A stretch of DNA of 64,000 nt from Isoetes taiwanensis (GCA_021234155.1 JAJEKV010000023.1:3987638-4051637); one strand, 5' to 3'. Counted from the first letter of the stretch, positions 44,716-56,055 are shown. Notes: generated from the letters alone by a model not told the origin. Numbers and translations: made by a program.

Positions 44716-45540
44716 TGTGATGCTCCCTACTAAATATACGGCGCCCAGCCATATACTCCGTAGGAAATCCCCCATCCGGTCCTCCGACCGCACGGGCCCT
44801 CCGCCTATCCCGCACTCGGTCTCCGTAGGGGGAAGGGGACACGGCTGTGTCTTGCGCCTTTCCCTATGGGCTCCTATCACAAAGCATAAACATCGCCGTA
44901 ACTAACAACAATAATACATCACACTACCTCAAGGGTAGCTCATCCACATATCCATAGGTACAAAGAACATAATCATATGCCATAAAACATGAGAGCTCCT
45001 ACCCGCGGGTCGGCTACATAAGGAAGTCGACTAACCGGATAGGCCTCAAGATAGAGCAGACCGAAGTCATGACAATGGCGGGCTGGCATAAGACAATGGC
45101 TAGGGTTGACCACTCCATCCATCCCCTCCCGGCATACTTTGCGTGATAGGCTCCATCAAAGCTCCGCATGACTCTAGCCTTCCGTGACACGCAATCCCAT
45201 GGCATCACCCATCTGGGACTACCTGTGTTGCATCTCCCCGGGTCCGACGAGGCAGAAGGATTGCATCTCCCCTCCCCGATCTAGAGACTTCTAAAGGCTA
45301 GAGAATCGTGGGCGACACACGATTCAACCCAACCGAACCCCCAAAACAAGAGCCAAGTCACACTTGCAACTCCCCGGAGGCGTGGCGGCACCATTGCCCC
45401 CAGAGGTGGGACCCATGCTCGGCTCCACACGGTGACCACCATAAGCCTAGCTCACTATGGGATCCCCCCCGTAGCCCCACTCTACAGGATCCTCCCTCCT
45501 CAAGACGCCTCTAGTCCCGCTGTGGAGGCCGAGGGGCCTG
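44716..45540 (-). repeat. Partial 5' LTR of copy II
   Basis: It starts tgtgatgctccc and is collinear with the first half of the copy I LTRs (agagctcctaccc, ctagggttgaccactccatc). It stops at 45540 where the DNA transposon begins. The missing half does not reappear at 52613. Confidence 0.88.
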
Positions 45541-45562
45541 TTAGATATTGGGGTACAAAAGC
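45541..45562 (+). repeat. Left terminal inverted repeat of the DNA transposon
   Basis: TTAGATATTGGGGTACAAAA then GC. The inverse lies at 52589-52612. Confidence 0.88.
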
Positions 45563-45863
45563 ACCCCGTCCGGGACGCCAGGCTTGGTCCACAGGCTGGA
45601 GGTGCTTGGAGAGCGGAACGCGATGATCCGCTTTTAGCAAATTGCTCGATCAATGACATGGCTACCCGCAAAATCAAATTGCACGTAATCAATTTGGGGG
45701 GTTGTTGTGAGATGGCATGGAGAGTGAATAGATTTGGCAATGGCGGGAAGCATGATCCGTTAAAATTCTTAACAAAATTTTCTTTTGTGCAAAAGACGGC
45801 TCTCCGTGACAACACAATTCTCAACAACACGATTCTAAATGGATCAATCAAAGATCGATTTAG

Positions 45864-48852
45864 ATGAAGAAAAGCGACTTCAAAATTTCCGAAATTCAAG
45901 CCGAGAGAAGAAGGCAATCTAGACAGAGGAAAAGAGATAGGAGAGGGAGAAAGAAAATATCCAGCCTCAAGTTGACAAAGCCGGGTTTGAGTGCGAGAAG
46001 GTTTCAAGAATTGTCCAAGAATTTGGACGATTATTTCAATAATATCACAAAGCCTTTGAAAGAAGGGGATAAGGCACCGTGGTGCACGATTTGTGAAGAG
46101 AGTGAAGAAGAAATTGCCACCGAGGTGGATTTAGTTGATCATGATCAAAGCAAGGTCATGAAGAATGTAATTAGAAATGTTCAAGAGACACTCAATCAAA
46201 GAAAAGAAACTAAGAAAGATGTATATAATGCAAGCAAGAAAGTCCACATTGCAAATGGTATCTTCAACAAAGAAAACCAAACCAACTACCGTTGCACGCC
46301 CCTTCATGTATCAAGAAAATCATGTTGCAAAGAACCGTAAGAAGAAGAGTAATGGCAGAACAAGAATGTGGTCCGTGGTCAATGTTTTCAAGGAAAAGAG
46401 ATCGATGCAATAATTGATGAGGTTAAGAATTTCGCTTTACAAGTTCCGACAGAAAACACAAGAGTCTCACCATACAGAAGCATGTGAGAAAGTTTGTTAC
46501 AAAAGATGGTGAAAAAATTGATCATCCAATACAACCGCTTGAAATTTCTCGTAATTATTATGCTTTATATGTTTTACCGCTTTGTTCTCTTTTTACTATA
46601 TTGTCGCTTTTAATTTTTTGGAACTCAGATTTACGCTTTGTTTATAGTTGCACTTTTACATGGCATTCAAAAGGAATTCAATGAAATGAAGATTTCACAT
46701 TGTTGGAAGCCATCTTTTGTGAGGCGCTTAAAAGAAAGAGAGACCCACGCTGCCAATATCACATGCACTTTGAGTATGTGATGCAAGCACTCAACAAAAT
46801 CGTAACAGATCCAAATGGGGTGCACAAAGAATGCAATTGTAATTGTGCTGCTTGTGGTGATGGTAACTTCAGAGTGCCAAGAACCATGTTTATAAATCCA
46901 CTAGTGATTTTGGAGGCAAATGGTCCGCCCTTTAAAGAAGAAGATGAAGAATGGCACAAACATCAATGTCTCAAGTAGCTGGCATGCAAAGATTGTGGGC
47001 TGAAAAGGTACTCTTAAGTTTGTCTCTTCAATGTTATGATGTTTAAAGATATTATCGCCAAGAACTTTAATTGTGGTGTTAAAAACAGTTTGCTTTTTTG
47101 TCCTAAGGAGAAGATGGAAACCGATTACAAGGTGGAGGGAAACAGCTTTGAAAAGGTATTCTGCTGGCTTAATTAAATTGTGCTCTCGTTTAACATTCTT
47201 TTAAACAAACCGCAAACCCATTGAGAAATGTTCATGGTCTGGAAATCAGCAAGAAGTTGGATACATGAAGGAGACTACCAAGAAAAAATGGAGGGAGGAA
47301 ACCACCCAAAGTAACAAGACTTGCATATACAAGAACGAGAGTCTGCCCGAGTTCATGAAGCATGCCAACAAGACAATGGTACAATTTGTCACACACAATT
47401 ATGGGCACCAATCGGCGAGTAAAGCAATTCGGACGTGTTTGGATACCTTTCCTGAAGATGCAATTGTCTCTCAGAATTGACTTTTGCTGAAAATTACAGC
47501 TTTAAAATTCAGAGGGAGGCACAATCTTGCCACCGGGCACACGGACGAGGCCTCAATTCTGTTCATATCACATATAGACATGCAACCCAAGCTGAGATAG
47601 AGGAGATGGAAGTTAAAGAGGCAGAGCAAAGAGAAGCAGAGCGGGATAAGCTGAAAAGAAAGAAGAAGACAAGTCGAGATCATCGGCCAAGACCAATCGA
47701 GGAGAATTATAAAGGAAGTGCAATTTTATATTTCGTGATGACAGGAGCATAGCCCCGAAGTTTGTACAACATTGCTTGAAAGTACATCTTGACCGCTTAG
47801 AGCACGTAACATTGAGTACAAGAAACATATTTTTTGGAGTGATGGTTGCACATCCCAGTTTAAAGGAGCAAGGCCTTTCTAGTATTTAGGAAGGAACTAT
47901 GTGTGTAGTGAGGAATTGAGTATGAGTGAATTTTCTTTGCCAGTTCTCATGGCAAAGGAGAAACATGATGGACAAGGTGCAATATTGAAAAGGGTTTTGG
48001 CAAGAGAGCAATTGAAGTATGAGTCCCGAAATTGAGCGTGCAAAGACATTGTCATTTCATGAACCGGTACATGATGAACAATCCACCGTGACCCTCATAT
48101 AAGAAGGTAAATTCTTGTTTTTTCTTATATTTTTTCTTAGATTTGAAGTTGCATGAATCTGTTTTTATATTGCGTGGTTCTTTTGGCATATTGATCCCCA
48201 AAGTGTAGACAAATCTGAAAGGAATGAGTGGAAACACTATGTGGGAGCTCTAAACTTCATTGCATCGCACCATGTGACAAAAAGAACCCTGCAAAAGTTG
48301 CTTACAGTGCCTCTCTTGCTATTGTTCCTATTGCTTTCATGGTAAAAGGGATTAATTGCATCTAACAAAGCACGTTTGGGAGCATGGCTCACAAATGTAA
48401 CCGAACCAAAGGTTGCCGAAGAAACATCCAAGAATTAGTCAGAGGAAGAAGAAGAAGATGAAGAAGAAGAAGATGAAGAAGTAGATTACCTTAGTTCTCT
48501 TCTAGAAGTTGGAGATAACTTTGTCAGAAATGCACATCCGTAAGATGAAGAGGGAGTTGACTTTTATGTTCTTAGGTGTACGAGACTAAAACACACATTG
48601 TTAGATGCATATGAAGATGCTTGGGGTAATCGTGATTTGGTGTAGGAGAAGTTATAGTTTCTAGCCATTACTACAAGCAAAACGATGCACTCCAATTTGA
48701 GTTGCTATTAGACAAGCTTTGCTTAGTTAGTTTGTATAGCCACCTTGTCGTGACATGTGAAGTTTGATATGGAGAATCTTGGTAACAACATTTTCAAGAT
48801 GAGTGAAGAGACATGCCAAAAAGTTATGGCATCCTTCCAAGCAGAGTGCTAA
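45864..48852 (+). CDS. Transposase-like gene with RNase H-fold motifs (spliced, partly decayed)
   Basis: ATG at 45864 opens a 158-codon basic first exon (ERRRQSRQRKRDRRGRKK). Downstream pieces, in family order, are: KISHCWKPSFVRRLKERET; the Cys/His block QYHMHFEYVMQALNKI and CNCNCAACGD; LACKDCGLKR before a gtactc donor; and KNESLPEFMKHANKTMVQFV. Then come FAENYSFKIQREAQS (first acidic site), IFFWSDGCTSQFKGARPF (second Asp), and GKEKHDGQGAILKR-like sequence in shifted frame. The end is an acidic tract (48430-48480), DEEGVDFYVLRCTRLKHTLL and GNNIFKMSEE up to a stop at 48852. The FAENY / SDG-x-SQFK / HGK-x-DG-x-KR series is a recurrent DDE-transposase-like arrangement in eukaryotes. Introns with GT-AG ends fit at about 47010-47105 and 47155-47250. 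Confidence 0.68.
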
Positions 48853-49299
48853 TTCTCCGCCCGGCTTTTTCTCGCTTTTGCAAGAAGCGTAGGTTGAGTT
48901 TTTTAGATGTACATCGGCTCTTTCCCGCCATATTCTTTCTTATATTCTTTATAATTCAAGAAATCAATGAAAACTAACAAATTCTTTGTCGCACAAATGT
49001 TCCTTGTCCTCACAGCTTTTAAAAGAAAAGCTCGGGATGGTCTACTTTTCATGCTTATGCTTTGTCCGCTTACATGCTTTATGTTTTCGCTTAACTATTA
49101 CAGACTTGATGAACTCCCTCTCGAAACGTACTTGATGGACATGGAAAAACAGTTGCAAGTTTAAAATGAACAAAGTTTACACAAGTGTAGGTAAATGCCT
49201 GAACATTGAATTTACATTAATATCCGCTTCTCTTACAAAAGTGTACGCCTATGTATTCATGTCCAGTGAGATTCACAAAAAATACCGTTATAACTTAAG

Positions 49300-52200
49300 T
49301 TACATCTTAAGTTACATGAAGTCCTTAAAGTTCGTATCTTCAATGTTCTCAAAGTCAATATCTTCAATGTGGTTTGATCTTGTGTTATTTCTTCTCTGCG
49401 CTTCCTCCCGCTTATCTCGGATCTTCAATGTTGGTCCGATCTTCATTGTGTTCAAAAGATCGATTATGGAGAATCTGTGGTTGTGTGTCTTCTTTTGCGT
49501 GTTCATCCAATTTTTCAACACCAACAATATCTTTCACCAATTGCATGCTTCCCTCAATTGCTACTCTCCATCTTGCAAGTTCTTTCAAGTGGTCAACAGA
49601 GCTTGGTATGTTGATGTCTACTTCCTTGACCACATCAACATGAAGTCAGCCGGTGCAACCACTTTGAGGATTCTTTGAATGAAGCCAAGTGTGCAAACAT
49701 GCTTTTATGTAGTTGAATACCTTATCATTTTCTTCATTGTCAAAGCTCTCAACTATTAAACATGTGTCCGTGGGGACAAGAAAGTCTTGTACAAAGAGTC
49801 ATCCACAAGCACAACATCCCGTACATCATTAAAAGTCGTGTAAACTTTGACAATTGGCTTCATAAATACTGGGTTTGGTTGCATTGTCTAGAAACATAAA
49901 AGGCATTGCCTCACACTCATTCGACCCCATATGAATTTGAATTTAGCAATGTAGTGTCTTTGGCGAATCTTTTATGATTTGTATGATGTTGTGCTTCATC
50001 ATGCTAGACCAAATCCCAACTTCAAATCTTTCAAAACTCCAATCAAGAACTCTTTTGTAAAAAGGTCTCGCAAATAACCACTTTCCCTTGTGTAATACTT
50101 CGAGCCCGGTGGAATCTTTTAATCTTGCTCCTTTTTGGAAGGTGTTGACCAAAACTCCATTAATGTCTAAGATGACAAGTTTTTTCTTTTCTAAATCCTG
50201 CGCAAGCAAATTCATAAGAAAAAAGAATCTTAAACACATCAACATGACAACAATTAAAGAATTACGAAAATTACAATATTAAAACAAAAAACGTAATTAA
50301 AAGAAAACAGTGATTAATTAAAAGAAACCAAATTACATTCAAACAATGTTCTCAAAACAACATAAAACAAGTAAAACAGTATTTCACATACACCACAATA
50401 TGTTATGTTCTAAACTAACTCAATGACTTGATATAATGAAAACAGAACTCCCGAACTACCATTTAACATTTTCAAAATAATATCAACTTGATCACCTATT
50501 TGCTTTGGTGCTTGAGGTGGCAGCTTCTTTGAGGGTCTCCCAATCTTCTTTTTGTTCTTTTGTTGTTGCTACCTCCATTTCAACCGCCGCCTTCACCCTT
50601 ATCCTTACCTTTCTCAACAAAATCTTCAAAGAATCGCAACAACTTGAACATCATCTTCATTTGCTTGTTCTTCATCATCATCTTACGTGAACATCTACAA
50701 AGCAAAGAAGAGAACTTTCTCCCCAGCTTGCACTCCTCAACCTGGTCTTTATGCCAATTGCGGGAACCTTTTGCACAGTTGTTCATAATATTCTTCTGAA
50801 TCAAGCCTCTCAACAACACGTGAACGTTTTATCCTTTTTTTTGGCCCCTTACTAAGTCAATTCTTTAAACTTTGTTTGCTTAGAACACAAATCAATTTAA
50901 ATGAGATTAAGTTAGTTAAAACCAAATAAGAAATATCAAAGTCTTAATTTCCCCGCAAAGCTTCTACAAATTTTTCCATCGGGACTTGGTGACACTTGAG
51001 CATCGCCAGATTAGAACCAACATTTTTGGTGACTCGATGTGTGAAGCCACGGGTGCCACATGTGCTTTATTAAATAATAAAGCGGTGAAACAACAATGAA
51101 GCCACATGTGTGACAACATTGGAAAACTTATCAGGTGAAGCAAATGCACTAGTAGTGCCTACCTCAAATGCAATCGCTGCTGAATACTGCAAGTCTTCTT
51201 CACCAGAACCTCTAGACCAAGTTCCACAAAAACTTCCCTGAACTTCCTTCAAACACCAAAAGCATGTCTTCTTTTCATACAAAAGCATCAAAGCATGCCA
51301 AGTGATAGACATGTTCACATGGTAATGCCATACTCAATTTATATTTTGGATTGAAGACCAATCCACATGCAAAGACATGTGCATCTTCCATGAAACCGGG
51401 CAACTTGCTTTTCATAGTTATGATAGACATTTTTGATATATCCGGAGTCCATCAATTGTCTACCCGACTAAATATTTCACCTTTCTGTAATCAATTCAAT
51501 GAAGTTTTTAATCTTTCCTTCTTTTCCTTCTCCCTGTAATGCTTCAACACTAACCTTTGGAAGGCAAGCCTCCGGTTTAGAGCAAAAATATATTTCACCA
51601 CTTATTTTTGCCTTTAACTCTTCAATCTGCTTCAGGTCTCCATCATTCTTTATGCCTTTTGGCATTCAAAGCCCGCAATTCATTCTCCATTCTTGCTATC
51701 TAGATTTCCTTCCAAGCTCAATCATCCTCTCTTCCCTTGCTAAAGAGTTCTTATCTACCTCAATGGTACTAATTATTTTTACGGATCAGACGCTTGTGCA
51801 GGTTGTCTAAATATGTTTCCAACTTACTAACCTCCTCTTCAATCAAAGAAATGTTGAAACTTAAATTGGAAGCAGAAAACTCGGAAGACCGACACGCTTT
51901 CCCCCTTAAATTCAAGTTGAGGTGTTGATCCACTGGGTGTACTTTGGCATGAAGGAACTGTAGTTTTGATCCTTTTAACATCTTCTTTTTTTAACATCAA
52001 TGTCATCCCTTTTTTCTCCTGGACCAAACATTAACTTGTTTCTTGTAAGCATCCCAATCAACCCTATGAGCCTGGGGTTATGCTGCCGACTACAGTTTTC
52101 CCATGCAAATGATAATGCTACTAGCTTCCTCAATTCATTATTCGGGACACCACCATCTCCATACAAGAAATCGATCAAGCCATCCAATTTACGCTTCAAA

Positions 52201-52330
52201 TAAGAGCTAACAAAGTAGATTTTGATTTTTGCTAAAACCATTGGCTCAGTACAAACATCGCCTCAGGTCATCTGTGAAGTAACATTTTCCGCCAGCCATT
52301 TTAGCTTTTCTTTGTGGGATGATTCCTTCA
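49300..52330 (-). CDS. FCP1/NLI-interacting-factor (HAD phosphatase) gene inside the DNA transposon
   Basis: This is a multi-piece minus-strand gene. The recognisable domain lies at 50245-49780. It reads KKKLVILDINGVLVNTFQKG (HAD motif I, D-x-N-G-x-L, with the second Asp as Asn), then KWLFARPFYKRVLDWSFERF and EVGIWSSMMKHNI. After a shift it reads PVFMKPIVKVYTTFNDVRDV and VLVDDSLYKTFLS, the conserved Lys and DDS-x-K end of the NIF domain. Such domains dephosphorylate Ser/Thr, classically in the RNA polymerase II tail. Upstream pieces (52241-50580) are helical with charged segments: LKRKLDGLIDFLYGDGGVPN, KQIEELKAKISGEIYF and GSGEEDLQYSAAIAFEVG. These have no recognised domain. Downstream pieces to 49310 are acidic and Asn-rich. 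Exon boundaries are uncertain. Confidence 0.6.
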
Positions 52331-52588
52331 CCAGCCATGAGAAAAAAGAAGATACTTTTAAAAAAGACAGAAACAAAGAGGTCGGAGCAAACAGCTTTGA
52401 AGAGGATGATTCAATTTGTAAAATGCGAATCGGTGCAATCGAGGGAGCAAATTGGCCTCACATAATTCAATTAGTAACAATGAAGCGAATAATTACACCT
52501 CGACAATCAAAATCATTGTTCATTTGAAAAGGCTGGAAATCGAAAAGGTGCGTCCGGCCACGCTTAAGCGTGCTTTCTCCGCCTTCTG

Positions 52589-52612
52589 CGCTTTTTGTAC
52601 CCCAATATCTAA
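52589..52612 (-). repeat. Right terminal inverted repeat of the DNA transposon
   Basis: The reverse complement reads TTAGATATTGGGGTACAAAA then AGC. A palindromic cgcttaagcg lies 29 bp inside. Confidence 0.88.
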
Positions 52613-52933
52613 CTTAGACCCATATGCAAGGTGGGAGCTCTACTAGAGAAAAAGTCCTATCTTAGCATGGAACTTCCATACATGATATCGTGGTAGAAAG
52701 GGGGTGGCATTGATGGTAGCCTCCACATTAACCTCCTTCTGGAAGACGGCAAAGACGAGTTGATGTCGGCCTCGGCCACATGAGATGTGGCGTTGTACCA
52801 TTGGTGAATGCGAGAGGTTGAGATGGTATTAAGCTTACAACGAGGATATCAAATGGATAGGGAAGCGCCTTAGGGCTGGAAAATCGCCCTTGGAGGAGGA
52901 GCAAAGGTGTAGGATGCAAATGAGGGTTGTGGT

Positions 52934-52942
52934 CTATTTATA
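52934..52942 (-). promoter_or_regulatory. TATA box, copy IV spacer
   Basis: TATAAATAG on the minus strand, in the position of the TATAAAAG boxes of copies I and II. The ORF it would serve is lost beyond 52613. Confidence 0.5.
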
Positions 52943-53510
52943 GGCAAAACCTTAATTTTGGAAAATTTCAAAGTTCGGGAATCCCTATGATTCTAAGGTA
53001 TTGCTATGCAAATCATAGGCAAATTAGGTTACAGAGTGCATTCTAAGGATCCTATTGCAGCAAATCTCATCTAATTTGGAGAAAGTTAGGACAATTTAGA
53101 ACAAATATGAAAGTGTGAACACTCACACAATGCATGAGGAGCAAATCCAAGAATGGCGGGATTTGGTCTCAAGCGACTCACAATGAGGGTGGGGCCTTGT
53201 TTGGGTCGAGGTTGATGTCAAACATGCAAACTAGGGGTGGTGGAATCTGCCTTATCTCAAATCGAGGCAGTCGATTGTGCCCTTACTTTCTTCATTTGGA
53301 CAAGTTTTGGCTTAGATTTGGGGTGGACCACTCACCACGGTTGCGAGGAGCAAATCCGAGAATGGCGATTTGGTGCAGGCGCGACTCGGGTGAGACCAAA
53401 AACACTTGAAGTTTTACTCCAAAGTTGATGATAAAAATTATTAATACAACCTAGATAAGCATGATTTAACATATTAACATGGCAAAAACATAAATTTGTA
53501 TTTACAAAAA

Positions 53511-54625
53511 TTATTTACAATGAATTAAGTCTTCTTTCTTAATATACTTGGCGTACCTCATGTCCTTAGGCATGCATGTTACCCTTTTGGCGTGGAGATG
53601 CGCGTACTCTGAAGTCTTTGAAGTGCTTGGACAATCTTATGCTTTCGGTTGCCTCCTAGAGCGAGTAACATGTCATCGATTACCGGCTTGGTCTTGTCAA
53701 ACTCTGTAAAATCTGCGGTGAGTCTCACGAAGGGGCTCTTCGGGATCGTGGTCCATAGCTCCTTTCGGAAGTGCCCGATCTCCCGGCAAAATCTCGGCAA
53801 AATATGAATTGACCTTTCTCCTAATCGGCTTCCTCGGAGTGGCGGTCTCTCTCTGGGGCGGCTTCAATGTATTCTTATACGGATTGGCTGCCGGCCTGCG
53901 GGCCTCGGCTCTTCTTACGTTTAGCAGATTGCCGGGGGCTGACCACCTTGGAGTGCAGGGTACCTCTGGCGTGGCTCCTCCCTCTTCATTACACGCATTC
54001 GAGGGCCCCAGGAGCCTTCAGTTGGAATGGAAACCCTTATCCCTCGTTTGACTCGATTAACGGAGGAGGATGGCGGCTGATCGGGCTCCACTGCTCGAGA
54101 ATGATGGCGCCTTTAGTAAGCGTCGTCTTGACTTCGCCGGGCCTCTTTAGGCAACTTCGAGTCTTTTTCCCTTATGCGCCTTCTTACATGGCGCTCCTCC
54201 TGGCAGCTTCTAGCATCCTCCTTCTTGTCTCCTCTCCTCCTTAGTCTCCGGTAGCTCTTCCTTTTCTTCTTAGGCTCCTCCTTGGTCTTCTTGATCTGTG
54301 TTTCTTTGTCCTCATTTTTTCTCTTCAGCTCCTTCTTGTCCAATCTCTTGAGCTCCCTCTCTAGCTCCCTCCTCGGCTCTTCAGCTCCCTCTTCCTCTCC
54401 TGGGTTGGTTGGATTGCCCCTCGGATCGATGCTCTGGCTACTCCTCCGAGTATCTTGGGCTCCTCCTCCTCACCGAGGCTCCTGGACCTCCTTTTGGCCG
54501 TTTGTGTTGGCCTCTGCATCCTGTCTGCTTTGGCTTTTCGAGCTTTGTCACGTATACTCTATTGGGCACGGACATGGCCCTCGAGCACTCTGATCTGGGT
54601 GGTCCGCTTTTTAGTTCGAGGCCAT
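53511..54625 (-). pseudogene. Histone H3-like ORF of retrotransposon copy IV
   Basis: ATG at 54625 is followed by GCC and, after a one-base shift, CGA ACT AAA AAG CGG (RTKKR), again the MARTK-type H3 start. A very basic extension follows (54343-54113: KKELKRKNEDKETQIKKTKE, EPKKKRKSYRRLRRRGDKK). The fold begins near 53800 with CREIGHFRKELWTTIPKSPF then VRLTADFTEF. It continues in a second frame as YAHLHAKRVTCMPKDMRYAK then YIKKEDLIHCK and a stop at 53511. The HAKRVT-MPKD block is a histone H3 hallmark. It is more diverged than copy II and frameshifted, but has the same place, orientation, size and upstream TATA, so the histone ORF predates the split of the copies. Confidence 0.8.
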
Positions 54626-54728
54626 GTTTGGAATCAAGGCAATGGCTTCTGGCACCTAGAAATCGTCTTACAGGGGAGGAGGGAGTTTCTTTGGAGGAGG
54701 TGTGTAAATGAGGAACCTTAATTGTCTA

Positions 54729-54734
54729 CTTATA
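54729..54734 (-). promoter_or_regulatory. TATA-like box before H3-like ORF, copy IV
   Basis: TATAAG in ctaccTATAAGtag on the minus strand, about 105 bp before the ATG. Confidence 0.5.
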
Positions 54735-55319
54735 GGTAGAGGGGATTTTAGGGTTTGGACACTGCAATTCCATGTTATGCCATTCTAGGAGGCATTAGTG
54801 TAGATATGATCGCGTACATTAGGTTTATTTAGCCAAAAAATTCATCCACCACTCACCGCAGTCGCAGCGAGAAAATCCAAGAATGGCGATTTGGTGCGGT
54901 GGCACTCGTGAGGGTCACCTCTTTTTGGTCCAATTTTCAATTTATAAAGAGTTTCTTAGTGATCTAACATGCAAAACTAGCTAAAATCTAAGAGATAAGG
55001 TGAACTCGCACTATTAGATTAGCTTAATTATGCATCTATCTAGGTCAACATGGGTCCACCACTCACAGGTCTTGTGAGGAGCAAAGCCGAGAATGGCGGA
55101 TTTGGTGCAGGGACTATGTGAGGGTCACCACTTTTGGCCAAATTTGGTTGGTTTTTGCTAAAACTTACTACTAACTTAGCATTAACCTACTTATTTGCAG
55201 ACTAGAAATTGGAAAAAATTTCCCAATTTTTGAGGTTCATGTTTGGTGGCTATTCCCAAGACTTGAAGTCTACCGTTAGTCCTAACAGAAATGGTCGCTG
55301 CTCGATCTTGGTCTACCAA

Positions 55320-55338
55320 GATCATGCTCTGACTACCA
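55320..55338 (-). promoter_or_regulatory. Decayed primer binding site of copy IV
   Basis: TGGTAGTCAGAGCATGATC on the minus strand, an iMet-type site with one inserted base, just inside the LTR. Confidence 0.7.
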
Positions 55339-55342
55339 CCGG

Positions 55343-56055
55343 TGATCGTCCCCTACTTCTTATACAATGCACACATCGTATCGGAAGGCGGAAAGCATTC
55401 CCTTGACAGCCCAAACTGGCGGGGCCATCCACGACACCACTCCCGATTAAGGAATGAGCCAAAAAGGAAGAGTGGATGTGTCATTCACGCCTCCCTTCGG
55501 TTAGACCTAGCTGCGGGCGTGAATAAACATGAGCACATAATAACAATATATCAATACAATCACCTCGAAGGGTGAGCACATCATAATCGTCACATAAACA
55601 ACAACATAAACATGAACAATAGCAACAAGGGAATCCTACCCGAGGGGCTCGGGACTCAAGGGGTTTGGTTGACGGCTTGGGCCTCGAGTCATTCGCGAGG
55701 CATTAGGTGGCAATGGATTTGGATGGCATAGGAACATAGCTGAGGGTAGTCCACACCATCAGCCCCTCCCTGTGCACACTTTGGGAGTAGATTGAAAAGT
55801 ATTGAGACTGGGCCGTAGCTGCCGGGTGCATAGCCAAGAGGGCTACCTCTTTGGGTTGCATCTCCCAGCCCCGATGATGGCGAGGGAGGAGAGTCACCTC
55901 TCCCCGGGGCGTGGATGTAGCTAGAGCACCTAGGAATGTTGAAGCACAAGGACCCACGTGAACAAGAGCGACTCACGGAAGGCATTTCCAGCCAAGAAAT
56001 CATCAAGAGTTTGATGCACCAACACCATGAGAGGGGCTATCCCGATTAAAGACGG
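55343..56055 (-). repeat. Partial 5' LTR of copy IV
   Basis: It begins tgatcgtcccctac and is collinear with the family LTR (agggtagtccacaccatcag, gggttgcatctccc). It ends near 56055 where inverted copy III begins. Confidence 0.75.

Larger units (their letters stand above)
38297..45540 (-). mobile_element. Chromodomain Ty3/gypsy copy II, 5' two thirds
   Basis: Minus-strand order from the right: partial 5' LTR, perfect 12-nt iMet primer site, leader with TATA, H3-like ORF, spacer with TATA, unknown ORF, gag, protease, and the start of RT. It is truncated on the left inside RT at about 38297 (LFVKKKDGS block). The LTR is cut at 45540 by the 7 kb DNA transposon. Gag, protease and the histone fold are better preserved here than in copy I, making this the best reference in the window. 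Confidence 0.9.
45544..52609. mobile_element. 7.07 kb TIR DNA transposon with transposase-like and NIF-phosphatase genes
   Basis: The ends are inverted copies of GATATTGGGGTACAAAAGC (right end has one extra A). Each is flanked by TA (45542-45543 and 52610-52611), a possible TA target duplication. If the preceding T is included, the repeat is TTAGATATTGGGG. Interior base composition is clearly more AT-rich than the gypsy sequence on both sides. It carries two convergent genes: a spliced transposase-like gene on the plus strand (45864-48852) and an FCP1/NIF-domain gene on the minus strand (about 49300-52330). I cannot assign it to a superfamily from sequence alone. Flanks are different retroelement copies (II on the left, IV on the right). 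Confidence 0.82.
53118..55130. repeat. Four dispersed ~75-bp direct repeats around the copy IV H3-like ORF
   Basis: The core gaggagcaaatcc-agaatgg followed by cg-atttggtgc occurs at about 53118-53200, 53328-53398, 54848-54920 and 55056-55130. Each is bounded by an actcac start and a gtgagg-type end that can pair. Two copies lie on each side of the histone ORF. Confidence 0.85.
52613..56055 (-). mobile_element. Chromodomain Ty3/gypsy copy IV, 5' fragment
   Basis: From the right, on the minus strand: partial 5' LTR (55343 to about 56055), decayed iMet primer site, leader, H3-like ORF (53511-54625), and a spacer with TATA. The copy is cut at the transposon end. It is the most divergent of the H3-bearing copies and lacks gag-pol. 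It abuts copy III, which lies in the opposite orientation. Confidence 0.82.

Noticed and set aside
45447-46007. 186-codon minus-strand frame across the transposon's left end
   Set aside because: It spans the boundary between the copy II LTR and the DNA transposon, so it cannot be an ancestral gene; it is antisense to the transposase first exon.
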